A stretch of 19,181 bases of DNA from Hyphochytrium catenoides. Lineage: Eukaryota > Sar > Hyphochytriomycetes > Hyphochytriales > Hyphochytriaceae. The stretch spans positions 1 through 19,181 of the forward strand of contig FLMG01002024.1 in the NCBI GenBank assembly GCA_900088475.1, read 5' to 3'. The notes under the pieces were generated by a model. That model had not been told where the DNA came from. It made no database searches and worked only from the letters and a program-made list of their open reading frames with translations. Position 1 is the stretch's first letter; each line of letters opens with the position of its first letter. Positions 1 through 9,301 of the stretch are shown piece by piece. The translations under genes and the position numbers were made by a program.

Positions 1-1135
1 CCGGCTTTCACTACCAGCATGAAGAATGAGATATAGAACCATCGGTCCAACATGTCCTACAACAAAGCCAATGATGGAGAAGGAGTTGGTCCTTCCGTTT
101 TTTGCTCTTAGCCAAGTTTGTAGAGGCCTTGATTCTTCTGAATGGCCGTTTGAGTAGAACTACCACTTGCATGAGGACTCTCAAGTGCGAGAAATGTGGG
201 TTTGTTACGAGGCCTCACCCACCCATAGTTCGGTCGATCAAGCTTGCCACAACACTCGTACTAAGTGATCAGCCAGGCATCGGCCCATCCATCCGGCTTT
301 CACTACCAGCATGAAGTAAGAGATATAGAACCATCGGCCCAACATGTCCTACAACAAAGCCGATGGAGAAGGAGTTGGTCCTTCCCTGAATTACTCTTAG
401 CCAAGTTTGTAGAAGCCTTGATTCTACTGAATGGAAGCACTTGCATGAGGATTTCCAAGTGCGAGAAATGTGGGTTTGTCACGAGGCCTCCCCCACCCAT
501 TGTTCGGTCGATCAAGCTTGCTACAACACCAGTACTAAGTGATCAACCGGGCTTTGGCCCATCCATCTGTCTTTCACTACCGCATGAAGAATGAGATATA
601 GAACCATCGGCCCAACATGTCCTACAACAAAGCCAATGAAGGAAGTAGTTGGTCCTTCCCTGAACTGCTCTTAGCCTTGAGGAATTTGTAGAAGCCTTGA
701 TTGTTCTGAATGGCCGCTTGAGTAGAACTACCACTTGGCTGAGGATCTACTAGTGCGAGAAATGTGAGTTTGTCACAATGCCTCGCCCACCCATATTCCG
801 GTCAATCAAGCTTGCTACAATACTTGTACTAAGTAATCAGCCAGGCATTGGCCCATCCATCCAACTCTCACTACCATCTTGAAATGAGAGATATAGAACC
901 TTCAGCCGAGTATGTCCTACAACAAAGCCAATGGAGAAGGAGTTGGTCTTTCCCTGAATTAGCCAAGTTTGTAGAAGCCTTGATTGTTCTGAATGGCCTT
1001 TTGAGTAGAACTACCACTTGGCTGAGGATCTCCCCCACCCATAGTTCGGTGATTCAAGGTAGCTACAGCACCAGAACTAAATGATCAGCCAGGCATTGGC
1101 CCATCCATCCGGCTCTACCAGCATGAAGTACTATG
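1..1135. repeat. Degenerate tandem repeat array, unit about 250-295 bp
   Basis: A block resembling the window's first bases recurs near 293, 567, 861 and 1109, giving spacings of roughly 292, 274, 294 and 248 bp. Landmarks shared between units include ATATAGAACC, ATGTCCTACAACAAAGCC, TTTGTAGAAGCCTTGATT and CCCATCCATCC. Units differ by substitutions and small deletions; the second lacks the GAGTAGAACTACC segment and the fourth lacks the GTGCGAGAAATGTG segment. The array runs off the left edge, so its full length is unknown. The plus strand stays open for 70-109 codons in places, but the frames are broken differently in each unit, which argues against a conserved repeat protein. The best reading is satellite-like or subtelomeric-type DNA; a decayed repeat-encoded gene is less likely. 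Confidence 0.85.
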
Positions 1136-2053
1136 ACTCTCTAAATAAGGTATATTATTAATTATCTCTTGTTTATAAATGGCCATAAAAGTTGGATATT
1201 CAGCACGTTGTAGAGTTGAGGGGTGCCGTACGCACCCTCAGCCCCCGTCCCTCTGGTGCTTCACCTCCACTGCCTGTACCAAAGAGCCTGGATGGCTGGT
1301 CAAGGCGATCACAAACGGAGTTGGGGTCGATTGAAGGGTGAAATATTGCGCGGTGAAGGGCGTCCTTTGCTGAATTATTCCAAGTTATGTTTGACAGAGA
1401 TTTTGCCAGAAAGATTGTGGCTGCCAGAAAGCTTTCATGTGAAAGTTTAGTACTTAGTTCGATATGGGATATAATCATGAGAGCCCGGCATGTGAGACGG
1501 CAGTCCCAGTGATTCTAGGTATAGGGTACTGAGTGATTGTATGCAACACAGGAGGCTCTCATAGGTACCCCTAGAGGTAGAATGACAGCACTGCAACAGC
1601 TTGCTCTCATAGGTACCCCTAGAGGTAGAATGACAGCACTGCAACAGCTTGCTGCCACTGCGCTTGAAGACTCCGTGTTCCAGCTTCGTGACCACGAAGA
1701 GCAGTGCTGCATGTGGCGGAACGGCAATAACAAGGACAACCACGTCATCAGGTTGTCGGGTATTCAGACATCATTGTGCCGATCTGTCTAGAGATAGGTG
1801 CCGCATGGGAAGCGCCTTCTGTCTAGCGCCCGCTCAGATGCTGGGCTTAGCTGTTGCTTTAGCTCGCAAGGACCATGAATCACAAGATTGAGAAAGAGTT
1901 TATGACTTTAGACTGAAGGATCCTCGACTAGTTGAACTCGATACTGGTGACGGACTAGTGCTAGCTAATGCGGCTTCTAACTCGTCGTAAGCCTAGGATT
2001 AGAGAGGAGTTTGAGAATGACCAGCTCTATAAGTATCAGGAAGCGCAGCGTAC
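1136..2053. other. Gene-poor stretch, no assignable gene
   Basis: This 0.9-kb interval separates the tandem array from the coiled-coil gene. It holds the 48-bp duplication at 1555-1650 and several open frames of 60-98 codons on both strands, none with a recognisable domain. The last exon or exons of the minus-strand coiled-coil gene should lie here, because the exon ending at 2054 stops at a splice donor, but no convincing continuation was found. Fragments near 1390-1510 on the plus strand read plausibly as protein yet have no start or recognisable splice structure. They could be decayed coding or mobile-element DNA. Confidence 0.4.
1555..1650. repeat. Perfect 48-bp tandem duplication
   Basis: Two identical adjacent copies, 1555-1602 and 1603-1650, begin GCTCTCATAGGTACCCCTAG and end CAACAGCTT; the next three bases (GCT) also match the start of the unit. 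A length of 48 is a multiple of three, so open frames on both strands pass through undisturbed and gain a 16-residue repeat. The perfect identity indicates a recent duplication. Confidence 0.95.
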
Positions 2054-3180
2054 CTGTTTTTGCATGATCTGGGTATTCTTCAACCTCATAATGAGCTCCA
2101 GCTCCTCGCGTTCCATCTTCGCTACCTGGATTATGAATGATATTGGATAGTCAGACATAACGTGGTCCTCTTCCCCATTCATTCATCCGTCATATATGTC
2201 GCTCCTTACCAGATCTTCTTTGGCTTTAATCTCTGCCTCTTGCCGCTTTACTTTCTCGTCATATATTTGTTTAGCGCGCTTCTTCTGCTCCTCCTTTAAC
2301 ATTGTACCGGCGGCTGTTAGTGGAAATTTTGCGATGACGGGAGTATAGTGCTTACTTCTCGAAGTTTTTTCTTAAGCCGTAGCTCATCCTCTCGCTTTTG
2401 AATGATCTCTTTCTGTCTCTGCGCAGCTTCCAACTCTTCAAGCTTTTGGAGCTGTAGGCCAGTGCAATGATGAGGCCAATAAGTTTGACTGGAAAGCTTG
2501 GACGGAGTAGCACTTACATCGCGGTCCTCGCGTAGCTTCTTTTTCTCCTCTTTCAGCTTTTTAACTTCTTCAAGCTTCTTCTTCGTCTGCTGCTCGATCA
2601 GCTCCTAAAAACAAAAGCTCAGTCCCTTGGCCTGGCTACCCATCCGCTACTCTCTCTACTTCCCCAGCTCACTCCGACTGGCCCCATGCCTGGCATTCTC
2701 TTCCCTATCCACGTCATTCTTCATCTGTAAGTACTCTCATATCCATTGGGTGGTACCTGCTTGGCGTTATTACTATGTGCCTCCAGGATGACGGTCCGTT
2801 GCTCAAGTAGACTCCGCGACTTCTCTGCCAGAAGGTTGTCCTTCTCTTTTAGACGCCGCTCATTCTCTTCTCTTAGCCTCATTATCTCAACAGCTCGCTG
2901 CTTTGTCCTTTCTATTTTCCTCAATGCCTTTTCCTCCTCGGTCTGAAAGAATGATGTCAGGACGAAGTCAAGGCCATAGTCTACGTGCTCTTCACCTTCA
3001 GCAGCGCGATGCGATTCTCTAAGAGTAGGGCATCCTGTGCCGCTTGTTTCCGTCTCTAAATGGGACAGCGACAGGATAAGTGTGGCACAACCTTGTGAGC
3101 TACTCAAGATCTCGGGTTACCTGCTGAGCTGCAAGCAGCTTGCTAGGATATGGCATGCTACTGCTCTCCTGTAAGCTCAT
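2054..3180 (-). CDS. Coiled-coil protein, seven exons seen, C-terminus unresolved
   Basis: Reconstructed exons on the minus strand, in order: 3180-3121, 3055-2996, 2942-2757, 2604-2518, 2451-2356, 2293-2210 and 2125-2054. They total about 215 codons. All six introns (53-152 bp) fall between codons (phase 0), and most have clear GTAAG-like donors; the acceptor before 2293 lacks a good pyrimidine tract. The ATG at 3180 has A at -3 and reads MSLQESSSMPYPSKLLAAQQ. From residue 21 on the protein is almost entirely charged, with heptad-like runs such as TEEEKALRKIERTK, KKKLEEVKKLKEEKKKLRED and REELELIMRLKNTQ, so it should form a long alpha-helical coiled coil. No globular domain was seen. Its composition resembles axonemal or cytoskeletal coiled-coil proteins of protists, but this is weak family evidence. 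The last exon ends at a donor, so a further exon below 2054 is expected; otherwise readthrough gives five more residues and a stop. Confidence 0.72.
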
Positions 3181-3954
3181 ATTTTGTGGAACGCGTTCTC
3201 AGGAACCGCGGGCTTGCCTTATACACTTCTCATTGCAAGCTTAAAAGCTCAAAACTCGTGCTCATCTTTTGATGATTTACATCCAACCAAGGCATCTGCG
3301 TGGCTCCCTATGTCACTCACTCATCAGGTGCTGATGCCCCCGGGACGAGTGGCTAAGACAGAGACCCAACAGCGTGACCAAGCACGCAGGAGCTCCTGCC
3401 TCTCAAGTTCACTTCTCCCTCCGCAGAAGCCAAAAGCCAAGGAAAATGCAAGTGAAACCAACAAGAGAGCCGCTAACGTCCACCTCCACATCATCCATCC
3501 CAAAAGCTCTGTGAAGAAAGAAGAAAGACAAGACGAAGAGTGACAGACTCGTTGAGTCAGCGTAAGAGGTGGCGCAGCCCGTCCCAGTTATCGGTGTATA
3601 TTGCCGCTATCGCATTCGTGCAGACGGGAAAGACGATACAGTCCTCTGTACGCAACGCGACCACTGACAATCATCGCTTTCACTCTCAGCCTTGGTGAAA
3701 GGGGCAGCAGGAAAATGGTTCTATCCGGGTAATGGGACAGTCCATACATAGGAAAGCAATACATTTAGGTCGACACGGCGGGTGACATACAATATGACTA
3801 TGTTCTGCTTCTCATACAAAGGAATCTGATATTGATGCTACTGTTATAGCTTTTGTCACTGAAGGACGGGCGTTGACCGTCTAATAATTACGGAGCCGAG
3901 TACCCGCAAGAAGCCATGGACTTCCAGTGGCTATGCATGGCGGGCCTTCCCATC
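3181..3954. other. Intergenic region between two minus-strand genes
   Basis: About 770 bp lies between the 5' end of the coiled-coil gene and the 3' end of the CobW-type gene. It must hold the promoter of the former and the 3' UTR of the latter. A plus-strand frame (3184-3543) begins with TTG and has no recognisable domain, so it is not called. A small minus-strand hydrophobic ORF lies within it and is listed separately. No RNA gene or mobile element was seen. Confidence 0.5.
3324..3494 (-). CDS. Possible 56-residue secreted or membrane peptide
   Basis: A minus-strand ORF opens with ATGATGTGG at 3494 and stops with TGA at 3324-3326. Its first 24 residues begin MMWRWTLAALLLVSLAFSLA, which has a charged start and a strongly hydrophobic core as in a signal peptide or signal anchor. 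A short polar tail with ELERQELLRAW follows. It lies upstream of, and on the same strand as, the coiled-coil gene. It could be a separate small protein, an unspliced first exon, or chance. No good splice donor joins it in frame to the downstream exons, and no homologue was recognised. Confidence 0.2.
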   Translation of the reverse strand: MMWRWTLAALLLVSLAFSLAFGFCGGRSELERQELLRAWSRCWVSVLATRPGGIST

Positions 3955-5739
3955 TCAATGGCGGTGGCACTGCTTTCCTTCACTATCATCCTCCTCAGAG
4001 AACTCATAGTAACTCCACTCTTCAAATGGATCCTCCCATTCCTCAAAGTCTTCTCCTCTATAGTGCACCATCTCGTCCTCCCTAAGGAGACAGCTATCTA
4101 ATCCCGACCTAATCTTTGCGATATCTCCATCGTCAGCCGAAAATTTGCCGATGAAAACTAGTTCCTGCCGCTTGTCTCCGTCTTCTCTGGCCATTAGCTC
4201 TTCGTAGTTTGGTAGCTCTTTCATGCTGCGAGTTCGACGCTCTTCTGGAAAGTCAATCATCCACATTCCTCCGTTTGATAGCGTGCAGTACAGCCCGGCC
4301 TGCGACCACATGCCATAGTTCTTGGGCCGGGTAGCCAGCCAGAAGACGCCTTTGCTGCGGAGAAGGTTCTTGAAAATACCTTTTCTCTTTTCGACAAGTC
4401 TTCTTCGGACTACATCCTGGTCCAGAGGATCTTCTCCGTCGCTATCCTCCGCCTCGTCCTCTGCCATTGGGTCATCAATCTCTTCCTCGCCATTTTCCTC
4501 AGCCCTCTCGTCGGCCTCTTCCTGCTCCTCATCCATGTGCTCCTCGTCCATGGGTGGCGGTGGTAAGTCTGGTGCTTCAATAATGACAAGCTCCTTCTGA
4601 AGAAGGTTCATTAGCCTCTGGGGATGAAAGGGTTTCCTTGCAGAATAGATGAAGGCACCAACGCCATACTCTTCTGTCTCTGGCACAACGCGTGAAAGAG
4701 ACAGAGACTCCAGCCAACCATTGTGGGACGCAGCGCGTTCAAAGCTGAACTTCTTGGTGCCTAGGATATTCTTAGGGTCGATTCTACCCTGAACGCTCTT
4801 TACCAGGGTTGCATAAGGATTGAACCGCTTAATCACTCTCTCTACCCTCTCTACCTCTTGTGGAGAAACGAGATCCGTTTTGTTCAGGACGATAACGTCC
4901 GCGAACTCTATCTGGTCGCAGAGAAGATCTGTCAGAGTCCGCGTATCGTCCTTCGGAAGCTCGTCCTTGTGTGCGTCTAGTTGACAAAGAAGTCGAGTAT
5001 CCTCAAAAACGGAGGAAAAGTTGGCAGCGTCTACCACAGTGACGCAAGTGTCCAGGATGGCGATATCTTTGAGCTGCGGCATTGCTCTAACGTGTTCTTT
5101 CACCGAAGAAGAAGAAGAAGAAGGATCCTGTTCTCCCGTCATTCCTATTTCCGTGGACTTTGGTGGAGTCTGGCTTCGGGAGCGCTTGGATGGCCGCCCA
5201 GCTACCTGTCCGTCCGTTGTTTCCTCTTCTTCCTCTTCCTCCTCTTCCATCATCTCTCTCTCAGGCTCAGGAGAAGAGCCGGAAGGATGGCCCTTCTTCT
5301 CAAGGCCGCTTGAAGGTAGCTCAAAGGCGAAGGTCTCTGCTACCTGCATTGGCTCACTGATCCCTGAGCTCTCTATGATGATATAGTCCACCTCCCCATT
5401 CCTTGCGATGTTTGCGACCTCCTCTAGTAAATCAAGGCGCAACGTACAGCAGATGCACCCGTTCTCCAGTCTCACTAGCTGCTCCTTTCTCTGTAGGATG
5501 CCGCTTTTGGCCACTAAGTCTGCGTCAACATTGACCTCCCCCATGTCATTGACAATGACAGCGACTCGGAGACCGTGCTCTTTGTTCTTGAGAACGTGCT
5601 GGAGAAGGGTAGTCTTTCCACTGCCTAGAAATCCTGATAGCAGGGTGACGGGAAGGCGTGGCTGCCCTCTTGAAGTCTGGGACGAAGAAGAGTCAGCAAC
5701 AGCTGTTACTTCTGTGGCTTCTGGGGGTAAGGGAGCCAT
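3955..5739 (-). CDS. CobW/COG0523 G3E-family GTPase, putative zinc metallochaperone
   Basis: A single uninterrupted exon encodes 594 residues. The start chosen is the ATG at 5739 (context ACAATGG); the frame extends 13 codons upstream only through a TTG. The G3E GTPase core shows a Walker A loop GFLGSGKTT (residues 36-44), the COG0523 metal-binding signature CICC (95-98), a switch-type ESSG (123-126) and the base-specificity motif NKTD (286-289). The CobW C-terminal domain starts near residue 359 (GVGAFIYSARKPFHP) and resumes at GVFWLATRPK (464-473). Members use GTP hydrolysis to load metals, often zinc, into client enzymes. Two low-complexity insertions separate the core blocks: an E-rich, then S-rich stretch (about 155-212) and an acidic stretch (about 397-440). 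The tail is acidic and ends CHRH. The N-terminal CPELVPI client-docking motif known from ZNG1 is absent, so orthology to ZNG1 is not claimed; the metal is inferred. It lies head-to-head with the ZIP transporter. Confidence 0.93.
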   Translation of the reverse strand: MAPLPPEATEVTAVADSSSSQTSRGQPRLPVTLLSGFLGSGKTTLLQHVLKNKEHGLRVAVIVNDMGEVNVDADLVAKSGILQRKEQLVRLENGCICCTLRLDLLEEVANIARNGEVDYIIIESSGISEPMQVAETFAFELPSSGLEKKGHPSGSSPEPEREMMEEEEEEEEETTDGQVAGRPSKRSRSQTPPKSTEIGMTGEQDPSSSSSSVKEHVRAMPQLKDIAILDTCVTVVDAANFSSVFEDTRLLCQLDAHKDELPKDDTRTLTDLLCDQIEFADVIVLNKTDLVSPQEVERVERVIKRFNPYATLVKSVQGRIDPKNILGTKKFSFERAASHNGWLESLSLSRVVPETEEYGVGAFIYSARKPFHPQRLMNLLQKELVIIEAPDLPPPPMDEEHMDEEQEEADERAEENGEEEIDDPMAEDEAEDSDGEDPLDQDVVRRRLVEKRKGIFKNLLRSKGVFWLATRPKNYGMWSQAGLYCTLSNGGMWMIDFPEERRTRSMKELPNYEELMAREDGDKRQELVFIGKFSADDGDIAKIRSGLDSCLLREDEMVHYRGEDFEEWEDPFEEWSYYEFSEEDDSEGKQCHRH

Positions 5740-6500
5740 TGTTTGAGCGCTATCCCACAAGCCCTGCTTGTTGCTCAATGTTACGCTCTGTGTGGAACGA
5801 CGTGTGTTCTAGGGCGACTCAGAGACTAATCTTTAGAGTAAAGGGCAGTGACGATAGAGTGCTGGTGTCAGTAAGAGCTCTGATTGATTGATAAAGGGTG
5901 TTAAGTGATAAGCTAAATTTCCCAGAGAGAGGAATGTTCGGGGAGTGAGTGAAGCGCTGAGTGGAGGCGGCTTGCGAATGCTCACCATCCTTCACGGTAG
6001 CTCTCTTTACATCCTCTGGTGGGGAAAAATTGATAGCGCTATCAGCCAAGCTCTCAACCACTGGCTGTCACGTAGTCATGCGCTGAAATGGAAGACAGAT
6101 GCCTTGTCTAGCTTCACTTTGGCGGAAGGCTTGCTAGTCCTGCCACCACCTTCAAGTCTTTCGTCAGAGCTCTCGGTCTCTCTGAAGCCAGCTCCGGTTC
6201 TTAATATCTTTCCTGTTGCCTCATCGCTTTACCTCCCACGTCTGAATGACTGATACTTCCCACTCTGAAGTACCAGGTGCCTATCCGACGGGCATCTTAT
6301 CCGTATGACGGGTCGTCCCGGCCATCGTCTTGGGGGCACGGAAAGGAAGGTAAGAGGTTCAGAAAAGGTCCTCTGATGAGTGCACCATGCTTCTCGGGGT
6401 GTACGCTTCTGTCTCTCTCTCTCTGCACTCTTCTGCTGGCTCTGCCCTTGATGTGAGTCTTCTGGTCGCCACAAGAAGTTCTTGGTGCGACACCCCTCTA

Positions 6501-6628
6501 TTCTCCCTTTTCTCTCTCTCTCTCTTTGTCTCTCTCTGTCTCTCTCTCTCTCCTCCCTCTCCTCTCTCTCTGTCTCTCTCTCTGTCACTCACTCTCTCTC
6601 TCTCCCTTTCTCTCTCTCACTCTCTCTG

Positions 6629-6660
<32 letters not shown>

Positions 6661-6668
6661 TCTCCCCC
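6501..6668. repeat. CT-rich microsatellite
   Basis: About 170 bp of almost pure pyrimidine on the plus strand, mainly (CT)n broken by TGT, TCCC and CAC interruptions. A shorter CT cluster precedes it near 6409-6424. Low-complexity frames of up to 119 codons on both strands across this block encode only S/L or R/E runs and are not genes. Homopurine-homopyrimidine tracts of this kind can adopt triplex (H-DNA) structure and are common in promoters. Confidence 0.95.
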
Positions 6669-7140
6669 CTGGTCAAGCCCTTAAGAACCACTCTGCAGAA
6701 TCTGTCAACATCAATCCGAAGGCGCTTGCTGCCCTAGGTATTACTACTGCCACTACTCTACTGCCACCACCCCTCTGATGGTATGCCTATTATTATGACT
6801 AGTACCATCGGATAGCAGGTGTCCGAAGGGTTGTGAGGGCTTCTGATTCGTGGCTACCTTCCTTCCTGGTCTCTCTTCCCACTCTCGTGACTCCCAGTCT
6901 CTCTCTCCTTGTCCCGGGCCCTCTTCTTCTTGGTTACGCTCTCTCCTTTCTCGTGCTTGACTCCTCTTGCCTTCCTACAATTTCTTCTCTCTTTTACTCC
7001 CTTGAGGTCTCCTCCTAGAACCAAGGAATTATTGATCGCCTCTCTCTCTCTCTTTGCTGCAACCCCTGACAAGGATATGCCCCTCTGCTATTATCTCTGT
7101 CGTCCTACATTCTTACCGTCGACCATCGGTTTCCTTCTGC

Positions 7141-7151
7141 TATTATATAAG
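7141..7151 (+). promoter_or_regulatory. TATA-like element upstream of ZIP gene
   Basis: TATTATATAAG is the clearest TATA-box-like sequence between the divergent genes. It lies about 380 bp before the ZIP ATG, which would imply a long leader or a leader intron. An ATG followed two codons later by TGA occurs shortly after it (7159-7167). Support is sequence resemblance only. Confidence 0.3.
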
Positions 7152-7326
7152 CCCAGCATGCACTGAGATTGCCAAGACCTTCCACTCCTTCACTTAGATG
7201 CCCTGTTTGATAAGCAAGACAGCTCCAGTTCTTGCCCATACTTCCTAGTAGGCGCTGGTCTTCCCATGACCTGTACTTGCGGTGACAGCACTCTGGAGAA
7301 GAGGAGCATCATTGGAGGACGCTTAG

Positions 7327-7400
7327 AGCGAGGGAAGAAGAGAGACAAGAGACAAAGGGAGAGAGGGAGAGGGAGAGAGAACCACGGGGAGGGAGAAGAC
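7327..7400. repeat. GA-rich purine tract in ZIP 5' region
   Basis: A plus-strand purine-rich block dominated by GAGAGA, GGGAGA and AAGAGA, ending about 130 bp before the ZIP start codon. It is opposite in strand sense to the CT tract at 6501-6668. It may lie in the leader or the promoter. Confidence 0.8.
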
Positions 7401-7529
7401 GCTTAGTCTGGGTACTCATGTCTGAGGAGCCACAATCCGTCTTTCCCAAATCCATCAAGATAATCTCAAGGATATTAGACACCTTTTCCCTAGCAGACTT
7501 GATAAGCGTGTGATCATCGTCTTCGCATC

Positions 7530-9061
7530 ATGGAGCCGTCTCCAGCACCGGCCTCTCTTTCGTCCAGCGCTGGTTCTGCTCATGACTGCGGAGGCCCAAC
7601 AGGGAGAGGAAACGACTATGATCTTCCCCTACATATAGCTTCTGTCTTCATTGTTTTTTTCATCTCTCTCTTTGGTTCTCTCTTGCCAGTCCTCGGGAAG
7701 AAGAGTCCCACCTCATGCCTGAGCCTAAATAAAAGACTCATCAACAGCTTAACGGGCTTTGGAATAGGCGTTGTCATCGCTACTGGCTTCGTCCACATGG
7801 TGCAGCCTGCCATGGAACAGTTGAACGATCCCTGTCTGGGCCTAGCGGAGTCCTATCCTGCCTTCCCTATGGTCATTATCGTCTTCACAATCCTCCTCCT
7901 GCAAGCCATGGAGACGGAGTTTGTCCGGCATGTGATGCACAAGGAGGACATGTCCATGTCTCCATCTTCTTCGCACAATCACGAGGCCATGCGGGCTATT
8001 CGCCTTACAGAGAGGACGCCTTTGACTGAAGGAGGGCGGCAAAAAATAGCAACCGCAGAGGGTTATGATGTGCCCGTACGGGCACCCTCTTACCATGGAA
8101 AGTTGGAGAATGACGAAATGGAGAAGCCAAGAATGGAAACGTTAGAGATCGGCCCGGTTCATGTCCACCTGCACCATGCGCACGAGCAGGTAGTGGTTGC
8201 CACTGGGAAGGCCAGGGAGAAAATAAGGTAATTGTAAAGGGGCAGGATGCTCTGTCTCTTGGTGGGTGGACATAGTGCTCAATTCTCCCATCCCATCGAC
8301 TTCTTTCCTGTCTTCTACTTTTCTCAAAGATTTGGAGCATTGTTCTCTCCTATCGCCGAGCCCAAGGTAGCGCCATCTCTCTCTTTCAGTCTATTGCTGT
8401 GAGATCTACCCGACGCTATGCGCGCCACATCATCCCTTTTCCAACTGACACAATTCCTGGCCTCTTTTCACCTATCGCTCAGGGTCAAGGTCACAACAAT
8501 GTTCTTTGAAGTCGGGTAAGTTTAACCTCTTGCCACGGAGCTCCAGGTGCTTGGTATTATTCTCTTCTAACAAGATCTTGCCCTCCTCTGTCAATCATCT
8601 GCTCTTCTGATAGGGTCTACATGCACTCAGTGCTTATTGGTGTGGGTCTCGGAGTGCTGTCTTCCCCGTCACAGTTTACTAGTCTGTTGATAGCCCTCTG
8701 CTTCCATCAGTTCTTCGAGGGAATTGCCGTTGGCTCCATGGGTGCTGAGGCCTTCTCTTCCCTCCGTTCAATGGTTGCAGTGTCTGCGCTTTATGCTGCC
8801 ACCACCCCCGCAGGCATCATCATAGGGATTCTATTCTCCTCTGTCTATTCTAAGACCTCTCCCTCCGCGCTACTGCTGGAGGGCGTACTAGACTCTGTGT
8901 CGGCTGGTATCCTTATTTATGCTGGCGTCGTGGAGCTTCTTACCTACAAGATGACGAGAAATAGCGAGTTCATCGAAAAGTCAGGCTGGGAGAGGGGCCT
9001 GGGGTACGTGTGTGTGTGGACGGGAGCAGCAGGAATGGCAGTCATCGGCAAATGGGCCTAA
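7530..9061 (+). CDS. ZIP-family metal (zinc/iron) transporter, three exons
   Basis: Exons are 7530-8227, 8483-8515 (a 33-nt micro-exon) and 8614-9061, joined in matching phases to give 392 residues. ZIP proteins move Zn2+, Fe2+ or related ions into the cytosol across the plasma or organelle membranes. Predicted membrane segments lie near residues 33-55, 70-93 and 111-129, then five more from about 240 to the end. Between helices 3 and 4 is the family's long cytosolic loop, with a histidine cluster HVHLHHAH (211-218). Helix 4 carries the signature MHSVLIGVGLG (247-257) and helix 5 carries HQFFEG (275-280), whose H and E line the metal site. The micro-exon encodes VKVTTMFFEVG, the residues leading into helix 4, so skipping it would damage the transport core. 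The ATG at 7530 is the first in frame before helix 1. Substrate choice between zinc and iron cannot be read from sequence. It is divergent from the CobW-type gene. Confidence 0.93.
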
Positions 9062-9301
9062 GCGGATGTGTCATATTGCGGAAAGATAGTGACTCCGGAC
9101 TGACTGCCGCGAGAGGAATCTGATTTTCCAGCTTCAATGCCCAAGCCTACACGCAAGTAAGGAGCTCGTTACATTGACATCGCGACGATGCAAGGCAACC
9201 GAAAAAGCGTGGTTTTCTATCCACTGTGCAATTTTTACCGCCATAAAGCTCAAGTCTTAGGCACCGGTTTAAACGATATATTTTAAAGCTATTTTTCACC
9301 T

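Larger units (their letters stand above)
5740..7529. other. Divergent intergenic region between CobW-type gene and ZIP gene
   Basis: About 1.8 kb separates the two start codons and must contain both promoters. It holds a large CT microsatellite (6501-6668), a TATA-like element TATTATATAAG (7141-7151) about 380 bp upstream of the ZIP start, and a GA-rich block (about 7327-7400). The long open frames across the CT/GA tracts are simple-sequence artefacts. A minus-strand frame (5819-6061) with a donor-like GTGAGC after it could be a 5' untranslated exon of the CobW-type gene, but an in-frame TAG lies between any such exon and the ATG unless it is spliced out. No further gene was found. Confidence 0.6.

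Noticed and set aside
1-1135. CRISPR array
   Set aside because: The repeated unit is hundreds of bases long and degenerate, with no short identical repeats separated by unique spacers, and the DNA is eukaryotic.
3767-3776. Plant-type zinc-deficiency element (RTGTCGACAY)
   Set aside because: AGGTCGACAC matches nine of ten positions but lies downstream of the CobW-type gene, and the plant regulator is not known to apply here.
4981-5386. Plus-strand frames of up to 121 codons inside the CobW-type gene
   Set aside because: They are antisense to a well-supported coding sequence and consist largely of S/L/R runs mirroring its acidic tracts.
5740-5778. Thirteen-codon N-terminal extension of the CobW-type protein
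   Set aside because: The extended frame begins with TTG, not ATG; the ATG at 5739 has a strong start context, and an in-frame stop lies upstream.
6148-6158. Zap1-type zinc-responsive element
   Set aside because: ACCTTCAAGTC matches the yeast ACCYTNARGGT consensus at nine of eleven positions but misses the last two, and Zap1 is a fungal factor.
6229-6737. Long open frames on both strands across the CT microsatellite
   Set aside because: They encode only S/L or R/E simple-sequence runs produced by the repeat and have no domain or splice support.
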